Positions 45,201-58,800 of a DNA stretch of 64,000 bases are shown here, in pieces; position 1 is the first letter of the stretch, and each line of letters starts with the position of its first letter. Under the pieces are notes generated by a model. That model searched no databases, was not told the origin of the DNA, and saw nothing but the letters and a program-made list of their open reading frames with translations. The position numbers and the translations under genes were made by a program. Source of the DNA: Lepidurus packardi (lineage: Eukaryota > Arthropoda > Branchiopoda > Notostraca > Triopsidae); contig JAKZAN010000002.1 of NCBI GenBank assembly GCA_023053545.1, positions 7,188,790 through 7,252,789 on the forward strand, given 5' to 3'.

Positions 45201-48200
45201 CTCATTAGAACAGCGCGTTTGAACAGTCCTGTCAAGATGTAAAAAAACAAATTTATGTATTTTAGTTATGTTTTTTAATAAGCCATAAAAAGGTTTGAAC
45301 GAAATTATTACGAACTTAAGACAGTAATTTTAGTAAAAATCGCACTTGTGCATTGACGGCTTACTGCAAGTATTCGATAACTAAATTTTGTAAACATTCG
45401 GAACGTGTAAATCCGAACTTGTGAAGGTCCCAATGTAGTTATTAAACTGGAAACCTATCATAAATGTATGTGATCAGTAAAAATTAAAAAAACACTTGGG
45501 CAGAGATGTGTGCCGTTGCTACTATAAACAGAAATGGAGTAAGTGATTATAGTAATTAGTGAAGGGTCAGTGCTTCTACGGGGAAGATAATGGGGTTTCC
45601 ATCCTTTGCTTACCCAGTTCTGTAAGTAATTATAAGACTTTGTAACTATTTGCGTTCCTGCATTACTGTGTAACAATAGCTTATTTCTTGTGTTCAAACA
45701 CGAGACGAGAATTTAGTAGATCCGGAATCGTTGCTATGTGGAAAGGGGTGGTTAGTCCGACTACTAATTGAAATGAAAAGTCCAGGTTTGTTGGGATAAA
45801 GCGGGAAGCAATTGCGCATGCAAGGCTACGCAGCCCCAAGCTACGCTATTGCTGCATACTTTGATGTCCCCAGAGTATTGCTAAACCTTCCGTAACAAAG
45901 GAATACTTTCTTCCTTCACGCTTTTAGTATAATGGTATAGATACGAAAAGTATTCCGCTCACGTTTTTAGTTAAAAAAAAAAGGAAGGGAGAAGTCTGAG
46001 GTCAGCACAAGCTCTTGGCTGCGATGCAGAAATCGCGTTAGAAGCAGTTCTTCCATTCTGCCTTTTATGCATACCACATACCTTTCCAAGTCTTTTCACG
46101 TGTCCTTTCCCCCTTCTTTCAAGAGACGAAAAAGGCAGGTACTGATCAAGACATTCTGGGCTTATTTCTTCACGGATAAATTTTTACAGTCACTGCTTTG
46201 GTTCATTCCTGTAGTTTACTTACCTCGCGCTATGGGTGAAAGCATGAGCAAATTGACCAAGGCCGCCCCCGTACCTTGCCCCACTAGACAGACATTGTCA
46301 GGATCGCCACCGAAGAAACGCGCATTGTCCTTTAACCAAATTAAGGCCGCGATGATGTCCAAAAGCCCAAAATTGCCTTGCTTGGGGACCGCCTTCTTGC
46401 TGGTACCGCGTAGTTGCCCTGGCGTGGGGGACAGGGAAGTTTGCAAAAAACCTAGTTCAGAAATTAAGCTCGAATTTACTGCATTTCTTGCTCTTTCGCT
46501 TTATAGTTAATTTTTGTTCAACTGTATTTCACTGAGGCATAGAGATAGTTCAGGCAGAAATACCTAAGACTCCCAGTCGGTAATTAAGAGTGATGACGAT
46601 CTGGCCCATGGCAGCTAATGGGGCGCCATCTAACAAATGTCCCGCTCCAAAGGAGTAAGAATTTCCGTGGATAAATACCACGATGGGTAAGCCCGGCGTG
46701 CCAGTACCTGACGATCCAGAAGTTGGAAATTATGAGAAAGTTTTTAGGAATTTCGGCGTTTAATACAATATAGTTATTGTTTCTGCCGTAATAATGTATT
46801 GTTTGTAGAGAATTTGAGGATTGGGAATGAGAAAATATGAATAAATGGAAAGCAATGTCCGCTTTAATTATTACACAATGCAATTTGAAATTCAAAATTG
46901 GTAGAGAATTGCAGAGTAATAACAATTCTGTAAAGTAATAAAAATTCTGTAACGTAATAAAAATTCTGTAAAGTAATAAAAATTCTGTAAAGTAATAAAA
47001 ATTTTGGGATTTATTCGCTCTAATTAGCTTTTCCGAAAGAAAATTATATTTGCTGTAGAAATGAAGAATTTGACATAGAAATACTCTACTCAATTTCTGA
47101 AGAAATTACTTGAATTAAAGAGCTCATAAGGTCGAGAATTGAGTTATAAATTCCTCCCGCACAATTTTAAATAAAGGAAGACGCTATATCTGCATGGCCA
47201 GAGAGTATATCTGCATTCAAGTATTCTTTAATTTCTAGGACATGTAAGGTTTTTTGAGCTACAGCAACTCGAGATTTGGAATTTCTGGTTGTTAATGCGA
47301 TTAAATAGTAATGTTCTCGCTTGTGCTTTAAATGACTTTTATATTTCTTCTGAAGTTAAACCCTTTTTGTAAATGTTCGAAAATGGGGACTCGCAGTTTG
47401 AAAGAGTAGAATTTTTCAAGAAATAAATTTCCCTGGAGAGTGCCTAAAGGACCTCATGCGTGAAATTTGGATGGGGAAGATTTTACAAACTTTTCCCGGA
47501 AAAAATCCATAATTAAGTTTTACTGTCTTCCGTATAGGCGTTTCTAAAGAGAGCTTAATAACCTTTTTATTACACAGTTCAACTTTCCTTTTTAAGGATT
47601 TTTTCACCGACACTTTTCTTTCATATTAGCATATGTTAATCTGCTTAAAAGTTTTTTTTTCTTCCATTTTTAAAGGTTTACAATCTGCCTTTCATGTGCT
47701 GATTTGCACTAGTAATCGCCCCTTTTACTCCGAGCAGATGCGGATATACTCGCCTTTTTATGCAGCCATTTCAGGAGGCTTAATCCCCATACACACTTAC
47801 GGAAAACCGAGTCGTTATATTCTGAGTTTCTTTTTCTAAGATGAAATTCAGACAGGGCATTTTGAATCCATTCCTTGGTGTTTTTAACAATACATAACTT
47901 TAAGCCGTGCGTCCTGTTTTAGCAAAGGCAAAGGGAAACAAAGCTTAAAGGAGACTTTTTGCGAAGTAATGTTGTTGCATAGGGACGCAGAAATAGGACT
48001 AAAGGAAGCAGAAATACTTACCATTGAAAGGACTGTAGAGGTTCAAATAGAGGCAATCTTCGCTTTGGTTACTAAGTAAAGGTGCCATTCTTTGGAGTTG
48101 AAAATAACGGCTGCGCGACATGCGCAGTAATGCAGCCGTTCTGCCGTAAAGAAGAAGAAAAAACATAATTTAACACAGTTTTCATTCTGGAAATGGTCCT

Positions 48201-49818
48201 TACTAACTTGACAGGAAATTTATTAGTTAAGAAAAGACAGAGAATTATTACTGGGCCGAAATATTAATGCGGTATTTTAAGTGTTTTTAAGTTTTTTTCC
48301 CCTTTGATGTGCAAAACTTGGGTGCAGAAAAAGTTGGCAAAAGATTATTTCTTTTTGTCTTTCTTTTTGTTTATCCCCATTGCAAGGTACCTATTATTTT
48401 AGCTGGATGATAAAAAAGAGAAGAAAAAATAAAGGAAGAAATTTTTATTGCTGCTTGCTGGCTTCTGCTGCAGCCGCACTGTTTAGAAGCACAACGGTGG
48501 TTCTTTATCGCTTTTTCAATGCTGGCCGTGCATCAAGAGAAATAAAAGTTCCCGAGCACCCGGCTTGCTGCAAGACCTTGAGAAATCGATCGCTATAAAA
48601 TCTCGTGCAGCAATGCTGCAGTATTTCTCCCGGAGTTTTACATACGACTCCAAGAAATAGTGACATTTTATGGTCTTTCAAGGTACTTCTTTCAATTATA
48701 GATTGGGCCTTAAACACCATTTTAACTCTCCTTTAGTTCTAGTATTCTCCCAGTATTGCTGCTCTATCAGAAATCCTGTTTATTTGTGTCTAAAACTAAC
48801 TCTCTGCTGAGAATGGCTCAACTCAATCTACTAATGGGGTTCCGTATTATTCAAACTGTTTACACCTCCGGGTTATGAGCAATAAAAACCAGCGAAAGCT
48901 TTCATTACGCGCAGTAATATATCCCAGTATGGACGGAGTGTTTTGCGCAACAAAAGTCTTACCTGTTGGAGAGGTCGGGAGGCCGTTGTGGGCAAGCTGG
49001 GCCGGGAGAACTGGCCAGCCTGACCCCGGGCCAAGGTCCAGGACTGGCGGGTGGCAAGTACCGCAAATTACCAACAGGGGGCGCTGCGTACGGTACACCC
49101 AAGAAGGCTTCTACTGTGCTGGCGGGGGCTGCCGAAGCCGTACCGGACGTTGATGCTGTCGTAAAGAGTAAGAAAAAAAGAAAGCGACGGTTAGATAGCG
49201 GGATCGCTATATGGAGGGAGCCAGGGGGAGAGGTTGCACACAGGCCACTTGCTTCCCCATTACAAAAGGGCTCCCAGTCCCCATATGGCTTTCCGGCAGT
49301 AATATTATTACCCTATTCCCTGTTCAGGGACGTATCCCTGAGGCCAGCTTTGATTAAATTTTATGGACCAAAAGTGCATTCGTTGAATCGTTTTTCCCCC
49401 GTTAATCAAAGGCTCATGGATTTATTGGTATGTTTGAGAGCAGATTTATTAGAGAAAACTGCGCATGGGGATTGCTGTTTACTCCAGCATGTTAATTATT
49501 ATTGAGTTAATTGAAAAATTACAGAAAAATAATAGAGACTCTGCGTGCAAGGTTTATCGAATTAATTGCGCCTTTACCCGTTGAAACAGAGTTATTACTA
49601 TGCTGATCTATTAATGTTGTTATATCAGCGAAGTAAGGAAAGGAAAAAGATAAATTGTCGATCTTACCTGAGTTTTTAATGCTGTTGGGAGTGAGTAGAA
49701 TGCCTCGCAAGCTTCCGTATTTTGTGCGGACAACGCGGGGACTATAATGTGGCGGTATTGCTGCACAGATTGCGCAGATTGCACAAAAGGCAAATATGAG
49801 ATTTTCGAAATTTGCCAT
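39228..49818 (-). CDS. NLGN: Neuroligin, synaptic cholinesterase-like adhesion protein
   Basis: Exons found: 49668-49818 (signal peptide, [13 protein letters not shown]), 48963-49155 ([10 protein letters not shown]), 48022-48140 ([16 protein letters not shown]), 46564-46707, 46224-46451, 44558-45228, 43953-44112, 42187-42296, 41516-41662, 41276-41422, 41012-41196 (membrane segment), 39945-40226 and 39228-39374. All fit in phase except between 44558 and 44112, where an exon of 3n+1 bases (expected to hold HGEELPY-like residues) was not found. The nucleophile elbow is GQGTG, with Gly for the catalytic Ser, as in other non-enzymatic neuroligins. The tail is proline-rich (NPPPPPRS) and ends QIQEITV, a class I PDZ ligand. 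It binds neurexin across the synapse. Skipping the weak donor at 39945 gives another C-terminus ending at 39867. Confidence 0.9.
46915..47005. repeat. 19-bp tandem repeat in a neuroligin intron
   Basis: About four and a half copies of AATTCTGTAAAGTAATAAA with one C-for-A variant, in the intron between 46707 and 48022. Confidence 0.8.
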
Positions 49819-52800
49819 TGGATCATAATCAGGAATTCGACAGGATTCGACTCGTTAAAGAAGCGCATAACGCAATTTCTGCGACATTACTGCCACCCCA
49901 AGATAGAGTACTATTTCGAGTTCGAGTTCTTCTACCGTGCACGCAAAGAGATTAGGATATATCTGCTGTCAGGGCTAGCCGCCACAATAAGAGGCTTGCA
50001 CGCTCATTTTCTGCTTGTGTCAGTCGAATGTTACAGCAGTAATATTCAACTACTCAGCTTTTTTTCCTCCCGAGCCTTTGTAAGGATTAAATCAGCATTT
50101 TTTAATTAAGGAACTTCCGTCTTCCTCCAGAAAAAAAGGAAAATCCGCTTTCTTTTTACACTTCTCCCCTTTCCTCATCAAGACGGCAAGATAGGGTTTG
50201 TATGATCCACGATGCGATTTCTGTGCCTTTTTTTTCGAACCAAATATTGGCTCATGGGATTTCAGCAGACGAGTTCCATTCCGATTTGCGCTGCTTGTTT
50301 CTAATGGCCCAAGATGTCTCACAGACTATACGGAAGAAAGGCAAAATAAGACATGAAATGCTTTTGCTACTGTATATTCCGAATTTACTACATTACTGCA
50401 GCAATGCGTTATTGTTTAAAGGACTGCAGTTGACGGCAGTGGCTATTACTCTGTTTGTCCCTTGTTGCTTCTCAACAAGAGTCACAGTACTCGTAATCTT
50501 CCCAAGCTGTGTTATGCGTACTCGGTGTAACGTAGCATAGAAATAGTTGGGGGACAAAGAGAAGAAGCAGAAATAGGGAGAGAGCCCCAGGGATGCTTGT
50601 TTAACGGCTGTCTTGTAATGGACACATTATTTTCGCCAAGATCTTTGAAAGTTTTGTCACATTGTACTGTGGTTTTGGCCCCAAAAAAGGGTTTTTGGAC
50701 GGAATTTAACTTAGTTACGCTGGAAGGTACTAAAATTGCTCCTGGCTGTAGAAATAAAAGCGGGGTTAGCTAATGTGTAGTACTAGAAACATTCGGAGGA
50801 CTAATTCTTTTAAAAAACACCGAAGTTAAACATGAACTCAGTAGAATTTACTTTCATTATTATGTATAAATATTAATATTAGACTTGTAGAAAAAAAACT
50901 TGCTTATGAAAGTTTTTGTCTTGATTTCAAATGACTGTCCTGTTACATACAAAACTCGTGGTCCTCTGTAGATTATCGGAGAGGACTGTATTGTTCTAGA
51001 AGGAAATGTAGAACAATGCTTCCGTCGTCAGAAGCTGAGCAAATCTTGGGTCAGTTAAAGCGCGTTAGTGTAAGCGTATTGCTGCAGTCAAGCTAAACGC
51101 TTCCAGGGACAAGAAGCCTTCCCACCCCTTCTGGCTCATCTAATTGCTCATTAACTTGAGTGCAACTTCCCAAAATCCCCCGTTGCACGCGGATCAGCAA
51201 TTTCAGCAATACGTGCAGAGGTGCAGGAGGGACAGGAACTGGCACTGAGCTACAACACATCAGTGCGCTGTTGGAGAAGGACTAACCGCTTTTATCTCTT
51301 CCAATCGTGTAGAACAAGTCGCCAAAACTTTCCGCCCCTGGGGGTTAGAAGGCGCGGTTTGGGGGAGGGAGGTTAAGGAACGAAATGGCAGAAATAAGAG
51401 ACAAGACATTTTTTCGAGTAAAGGGAATTCCAAAGCAGACATTTTCTCGAGCATTATTTCATGGCAACCTTAGCGTCAAATTCTTTCGTCAAGAAATGGG
51501 AAGCTTCTTTGATGCAAAAGAGGAAGAGGGGGGATGCCACAAGAAATAAGTGGGTGGATATATGTAGCAACCTCAAAGAGTTAATCAGGTTTTTGGGAGC
51601 CTTGACGATGCTAGATATTTACCAACTGCCTTACGTTCAAGTGTTTGATGTGTTGGGGAAGTGCTCAACAAGAGTGGGAGGGGCTAAGGGGTGGGACAAT
51701 CACCCCTATGCTGCCTCGCAGCTACTCTTGTAGTACTACTAACGCGATTAGGGAAATGCTGTTCCTATCTTTATGTCCCCCAGGATTTGCGTTCTAGTCC
51801 CGCACTTACAACCCTGACATTCGTTCTTGGTAGAAATTGCGTACCTTGAGTAGAAATTTGAGGTTACCCAGGTGCGTTAGGACAGGACTCGATAGAGTGG
51901 GAGACCTTTTTCTGCTTTTTTAATGCGTCGAATGTCTTAAGGACTATAAGGATGGGAGGGAACAATGTGGATTCACACTTGAGCTGCCGGTCTTATTTCT
52001 GGCTCAGAAAGAACGGAGAAATGACGAAGAAAAGATTTAACCCTGCTGGAAAGGGCGCGATAAAGTTCATTTCCGAGGCGGCGTAGCTACCACGGGGGTC
52101 CGTAGGTTATTAAGTGCTCCCGGTGCTGATGGGTCTTGGAAGCGTAACAGTTGTTTAATGGTCCATTGCGTGATTTCTGCAGAGATGCTCGACGCAAGTG
52201 GCTTAAAGGTGTCTTGAAACAATAATTGCATCCGTGTCCGAAGAATTGGAAAATGTATTTAAGCGGCTGTAATAGGTTAGGTCAGTATCTATACCACTTA
52301 ATTTTGTAGGAATCCAGCAGAAATGGGAGAAAAGCATCGCTTGCAAATAATTTAAAGCATTTGTTACGTGCTTCCCAAGCAATAATTCTTACGTTGCAGT
52401 AAAATGTTATACGAAAGAGTAATTTGGAGGTGGTTTACTACTGTACCATTTGTAAAATTGCAAATAAAGTATTGTAAATTGCGTTACACTCTTTGGGTTA
52501 ATTGCGCAATTTCTCCAATTGTGCTGCGCTAGATGTGTTACAGTCATCAGACAATTATTGTTTCTAATAGGGCAAAAAAGTTTACAAACGAGGGTGCACC
52601 AAATTCTGCAATAATGCGTCAAAAATATAGCTCTATCGACACAGAAAGCTTCTCAAATTACATTGATCAGCTGTTGCGCACTATATTATAGTATATAGAG
52701 GAAGAGATGTTAAGTATGGAATATTTCTGGGCTACTTTATATGCAATTGCAGTGCGGTGCATTTTTTTGTTTATAAATTTCCTTCCTTTCTGTGTTGCGA

Positions 52801-55800
52801 GCAATATACAAGAGGAAGTAAGAAAACTATCGTTTGGGAAAGACTCGTATATGATGTCAATGACAAAACCAAACTAAATTTCTGTCCTCATAGCAGTTTT
52901 CGTTCAGTAAATGCACGCACCAAAAAGGGGAGGAAAAAACCCTGAAAGATAACATTACTATCTGTCTTGTCCGTCTCGTCTTATTGACTCTTCTACCAGA
53001 ATTCGTTGAGTTGACCTGTAAGTAATTCATGGCTGTCGGGGACAACTGCTGGCTCTTTGCCTGCCCCTTTCCCCCATTTGCTGCGTTTGGCAGAAATGCT
53101 CCCCATCCGCCTACGATTGCGTGATTACAATTTAGTTGTTGCCAGTGCCAGCGAAACGTAAAAGCTGCTAAGCTCCTTTTTATTTGTTATCCCGTCTAAA
53201 TTAACCTTATCAAGTCTAGTGGGTCGGGATTCGAGGGGTATTTCTGTGTAGAAATATACTCACCCCCCAAAAATCCTTTTTAGCGTCATTCGAAACGCTA
53301 AAAGGGGGAGTTCCAAAGCTGTGATCTACAGTAATCATTCCCATTTGGGGTGACTGAGAACTTATCCATCGGGGGAAATGTGGATTCGGAAAAAAAGGAA
53401 AGCACATTTCCTTTATTTCCGAGAAGATTATTTCTCCTCTTCTCTGGGAAAAACAACATATATTCCGCTTCAAGGGATGTAAGTTGTTGTCGAGGGGGAG
53501 AACGAGAATCTTGTTTAGGGGGAAGCTCAGGTAAGAAATGAGATTTGTGATGTACGCAATTTCTGCGAGAAAGAGAAACTCATATAAATGAAAGAAATAC
53601 TAATAATAAAAATCAGTTTGCTTGGGTTAGGGTTGGATTAGGGGGCTGAGATTCAATTTTCTGCCACAATAGAGTCACAACACACACAAGTTCTTTACGA
53701 TAAGCCCCTCCCCTTGGAGGAAAAAGTTTTGATTTATCGCCGTGGCTAGGATTGTTAAGGTTCCTATTTCTAGCTGAAGAGAGGCTAAAGTAAGGGGGAG
53801 TCTTTATTGTGTTTCTGCGTAGACAATCAATACCATTGGTGAAGTTTTTTCTGATGGGTGGAATATTCCTTGGGAATATTTCCATGTGTTTATGGATAGT
53901 TTAGCTTCATAAACAACTTCTTTTGCTGGAGGTATCGGTTAACAAGGCAGAGGCGGAGGTTTATTTGCCAATACTGAGTGAAGGAAAACAGCGGGATAAA
54001 GACTGGAGGGTGGTTTATGGTGGTTGGGGTTAGCGTAGCTTTCGTTCCTTGTCAGTAGCTTTCTTTTCATGGAAAAAGGGAACTCTAAAAATTGTCTCCT
54101 CTTTCCTTTTAATTAAATTTTCCTGCCTTATGGACTGAAAGTGTGTCTATAAGGTGGCTGAGAGGCTCCTAAACAGGTTTGGTACTTAAAGCTTTCCATT
54201 GATTGAGAAAAATGCAGGGAAGAAGTAATGTTTCAAAGGAAGACTGAGGAGGTATTTCTTCAAGGAAAGATCGCTCGTGACAGTGCTTTCTTTCTGAACT
54301 GAGGATTGTAAATTCAAATTAGAAATGGGACACGTGTGTTTCAACGTGACGTTAAACTTATATTCACATATTCTAACATAAATACATAAATACGTAAACA
54401 AAAAGTGGTTCACAGGAAAAAAGATTCTCATGAAAAGAAAGGTTACCATAAACCCTTTTCATTCTTCACGGGCAGGAAATCCTAGGAATATTTCAGAAAT
54501 ACTTTTTCATGTATAAGAGGTTTGGGAAATTTAACCAGTAAATTTCCACGAGACTTCTTTGCAGAGTCAGGTTTATTAGATGATCTCTCGTCGGGTATCT
54601 GGAACCTTCTTTCTGAATTTCAAGGAACTAAATATGGATTTAGTTAACGAACTTTATATTGAAGCCCCGTTTCATAGCAATTACTGCAGAAAGGAAAGGA
54701 CAGGTCGGCACTGAAAAGCTTTCAAGCACGTACGAGCATCTAATGAAGCTTTCTTTCACTCGTAGTGCTACCCCTTTTTGTCTAGTGAACTCTGCTGGAG
54801 CTAATAATCAGGTCACAGGCATGCTTGACATGATACCCAATGAAATATGCACGGTTAAACGGTGCGGGAGTGGAAGAAATCGATGAGTCTTCAGACGTGT
54901 CCCACTCCCTGTCTTTCCTCCTTTTTTTTGCCATTCCGTAGTGGTCGCAGTCCGCAGAAATTGGTCGCTCTTACTCCTCAGGAAGCTATTTTTCTTCTAA
55001 CCATTACTTTTTTCTAACAAAATAACCTAGAATTGGTTGCGCTTGTTAAATGGAGATGACTTGTATGCGCAATTGCTGGCATTTCGACTTTAAGGTCCGG
55101 TTCATTTGTCCGCGCAACTTTGCCAGCGAAAAGGCAGTTCTCGGCATCGTAAATTCCAACTCAGAGATTCTCACGCATTCTTATGCAAATTTGCCACAGT
55201 TCCGCTGCCATGCGCAATTACTGCGGCTCTAGGCAATAAGCTTGTGTACGCTAGCCCGGGCTACTGACAGCATATAGAATGACCACAGGCCCTTAACCTT
55301 TAACTGGTCATTATATATCCAATCTAAACTTCCTCCATTTAGATTATAGCTTTGCTCGCAGTAATTGCGCCTACCCAGACATATCAATCACTTCAAAAGT
55401 CTGCGATTTTCTTAAATATAAAAGTTGTGGTACTTTGTCAGTTCTGACTTATTTTTTTCTATTGAAGTCAGTCCACAATATATGCAGAAATTTAGCAATG
55501 CCTGCGCAGAAAATGTTGCACGCAGAAGGCATTAAAAAGCTCGTAAAAAATGTCAAGCCCAGGCAGTCTGAGCCATTCTTCTCCCTTGTTTGAACTTCTT
55601 CCGATAAAGCACTTTGCGATCTGCAGTATTTTTTTCCTTTTCGGCTCCTTTGGGCTCTTTTCGCGCGATCAAGCTTCTAGGGTCACGTGCAGACACTAAA
55701 GAATCATCGCTGTATGCCCAAGGTCTTCTCCAACAGACTTCAAAAGGGACTACAAAGCACCTTGTAATTCACTCTAATTAGGTACTGAGTGTCAAACACA

Positions 55801-58800
55801 GCAGAGTAGAAGCGGCCTAATCTCTAAGGTCAGGAGCAGTTTTTTTCTCTCCCCTCTCTCTCTCTTTTTCTCTTTGAGTCTTCTTTTTACAAACCTGATG
55901 ATGATTAAAAAATGTGGTGAAGCTGGGGTGGGGAAACTCAAAGCACTGATTTGCATAATAAGATTGAGTTCTCTAAAACCAAACGATCTGGCATTTCTGC
56001 AATAGCCTGCTCCCTGCTAACCACTTCTTTTCAGAGACAAAAGGAGAAAAGTTGGAGAAGAAAAAAGTTATGGGAGAGTCGCTCAGGGAATGAGTTTTAG
56101 TATGCAGCACCTTGGTTAAGATAGAGGGGTAAATGACTTATGTATATATTTGCTGACAAGGTTTAAAGGGCTACAGACATTGTCAGCTACCAAGCGGGCG
56201 TGGCTTGACGTGGTTGTGTTTCATGTACAGAGGTGCTAATCATCCAAGAGACAGCAGAAATACCTTTACCCCATATATAGAAATACCTTTACCCCATATA
56301 TAGAAATACCTTTACCCCATATATAGAAATACCTTTTTTTCTTGACATTCTGAAGACTTGTTTGTGCAATTACTTGTAAATTCCTACGTGATTTTGCGTA
56401 AAACAGTTTTTCTCAATCATCGCATTTTTATTTCTTTTATTTGGAAAGGGTTACACTATCCTTCTTACATTATTTTTTTAGGGGAGCCTTGGCAGTTATA
56501 CATAAACTAAATGTGTAGTTCTAGAAAAACTTGTATGCATTTCTGCGGCAAATCTACTGTTTAAATTCCATGTATAAAGAAAGGAAATATTGACAGGCGG
56601 CTCGGCTTTGAATATCCTATTGCTTGACTTCGTGGAGTTTATGGGGAGTTGATTTATGCAATATGTCTGCAGTAATTTATTTCTTGAATTTTTCGGGTCG
56701 TGGCGTCTACGTGACAATGCATGCAGCAGTGTTTCCGCAAACAATGCCGAGGTAATCATGGTTGTAAGCTATGAACAAATAGCAAGATGTAGATCAATAT
56801 TCCTGCCAACGCGACGCAGATATATGCACAACAACTCCGGCAGCTCCCAAGAGCTTATTGTACACACATAGTTGGGACTCCCTGTCCAGCACACATACAC
56901 AAAACACACACACGGTCTACATACAAAGAGAAAGAAATAAGGAACTTTTTAGGAGACCGAAATTGCGGTAACTTTTTTCGTCTGAAAGCTTTTTGCCAGT
57001 TATTTATTCCTGATGGTTTGTTTGTACTGAACGAAACAAAAAGGGAGGGTTGGCCTTCTTTTTATTAGTATGTAGCTTAGTTGTCTGGGCCTGAAAATTA
57101 AATAGAAGTGCCCAGAAAGGATAGGGAACTCCGGTATTTTTGTTTCGTATTTTTCCTTCGAAAGATTTACTCTACGCAATTGCTGCAAACACACGTAGGT
57201 ACACGAGAGAGAGCGAGGAGAGAAAGAGGTCCCATATGGACTTTAGGCCTCAGCTTTACCTAGAAATTTCCAGGCCTCCTGCTCTTATTCCCAGACAGAA
57301 AACATACAATGCTTTTGAGGCCACTTTAACCCTATTGGTTGGTTCGAAGAAATTCCCCTGGGGGAAAGGAGGGTAGGTCTGGCCTGAATGACCCGTCTTA
57401 TGAGTTCTATTGCTACACGGTTGTAAACTAAGCTTAGCCGAGCAAGAATTTACGGTACTGGGAAAGACCCTTAAAACACGTCGTTCTAGTAGCCACTGGT
57501 AGCTAAATACGCACTTTCTGCGATTGCGAAAATCGCACAAACTTTATGCCGGCCGTGTTCTCCATTCCGGAGCTTTCGCAGTTTATTTCACTGCCGATAA
57601 GTCTCAAAAAGCTACATTTATTTAGATCCTAAGCTCTCTCACAATTGCCCTTTCTTACGCGATTGCGATAGACGCTTTTTAAGACGCAAGCTGCGCAAAA
57701 ACGTTCCTTTAGAACCCCTCCGAACGTAACTCCTTTTGAGCTGTGATCCTGAGGCTCTATGTTCTTATCAGTCCAAAGGAGCTGTTGCCCGTTTGTGTCG
57801 TTTTTGTATTTTATTTACTTTTTTGCCTTTATTTTTAGCCTCTGAGATAAGGCATGACATTGCCCCACCATATGGTACCCAGTATTGTTCCTTTTTTCAG
57901 TTTAATTTGACACGCTCACATATGACATGGATGGCCAGCTCCTAACGAATGAAAGAAAATAACCTTGCCCTTTGTCAATCCCACCCTGCTTTCTGATTTG
58001 CTTCATTTTTGCCTCCAGATCCTGGCGCAGGGTGGAAAAAATATGTTTTGATTTTTTCCCCGAAAAGTCCAAACTGAAAAGAAATAAAATAAAAATATCT
58101 CGACGAGGTTTATGTGTTTTGGAAGCATTCTAAGCGACCCTCTTATCTCCGACGTCATCCCCAAACCCCTGAAAAAGAAGATGGAAGTAAAGGATTCCAC
58201 GAAAAATAAAATCCCCGAGACGCGATTTTGTCGCAGCACATATGGGGAATTTCCAATAGGAGGTTTTAAGATCGCTAAGCGTGTTTCGCTTCTCAACTCT
58301 CCAGTTAAGTAGAAAGAGAGAAAAGTTTAGGGATCGATTTTTCAAGAATCCAGGTTATAAATATCTTTCTTTTTTTCTCACATAAAGAAAAGCTGACCAT
58401 TTTTTGTAAGGCCAAAATTCTGTTTATGAAGTCGCAACGATGTGGGTAATGGAAAGCGAAATGAAGGGTTTGGAAGTATCAAAGTTCCCAGCCAACCCAA
58501 TCTTTTTATGCCTGATTTATAACCGTAGGCTCCGAGTCCTTTTGATGGCCAGCCGCATACACGCCTTTAATTCACTTCTTTGTACCTCCAATTCGATTAA
58601 ACTAGTCCTTTTCATTGACAGAAAAAACCGACAAGGGTTCACTCTTGTTCCAGGTTTTTTGGTTCTGCGCCAGGATTTGTCTGGCTTTTTTCTTTTGTCC
58701 CTTTTTTGGTGCAACTTTCTTCACAGAAATACAAGAAATAGAAAGAAAAGCTGGATTAGGTGTCGTTAAGACTGGAGAGATATGCGTATACAAGCTTCGT

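Noticed and set aside
45924..45950. tRNA or SINE suggested by TTAGTATAATGGTATAGA
   Set aside because: It resembles an A box, but no B box or stem partners follow.
48966..49505. 179-codon plus-strand reading frame
   Set aside because: Antisense of neuroligin exon 2 and flanking intron; GC-rich exon sequence keeps the other strand open.
51461..51733. 90-codon plus-strand reading frame
   Set aside because: No recognisable domain; length is expected by chance in 14 kb.
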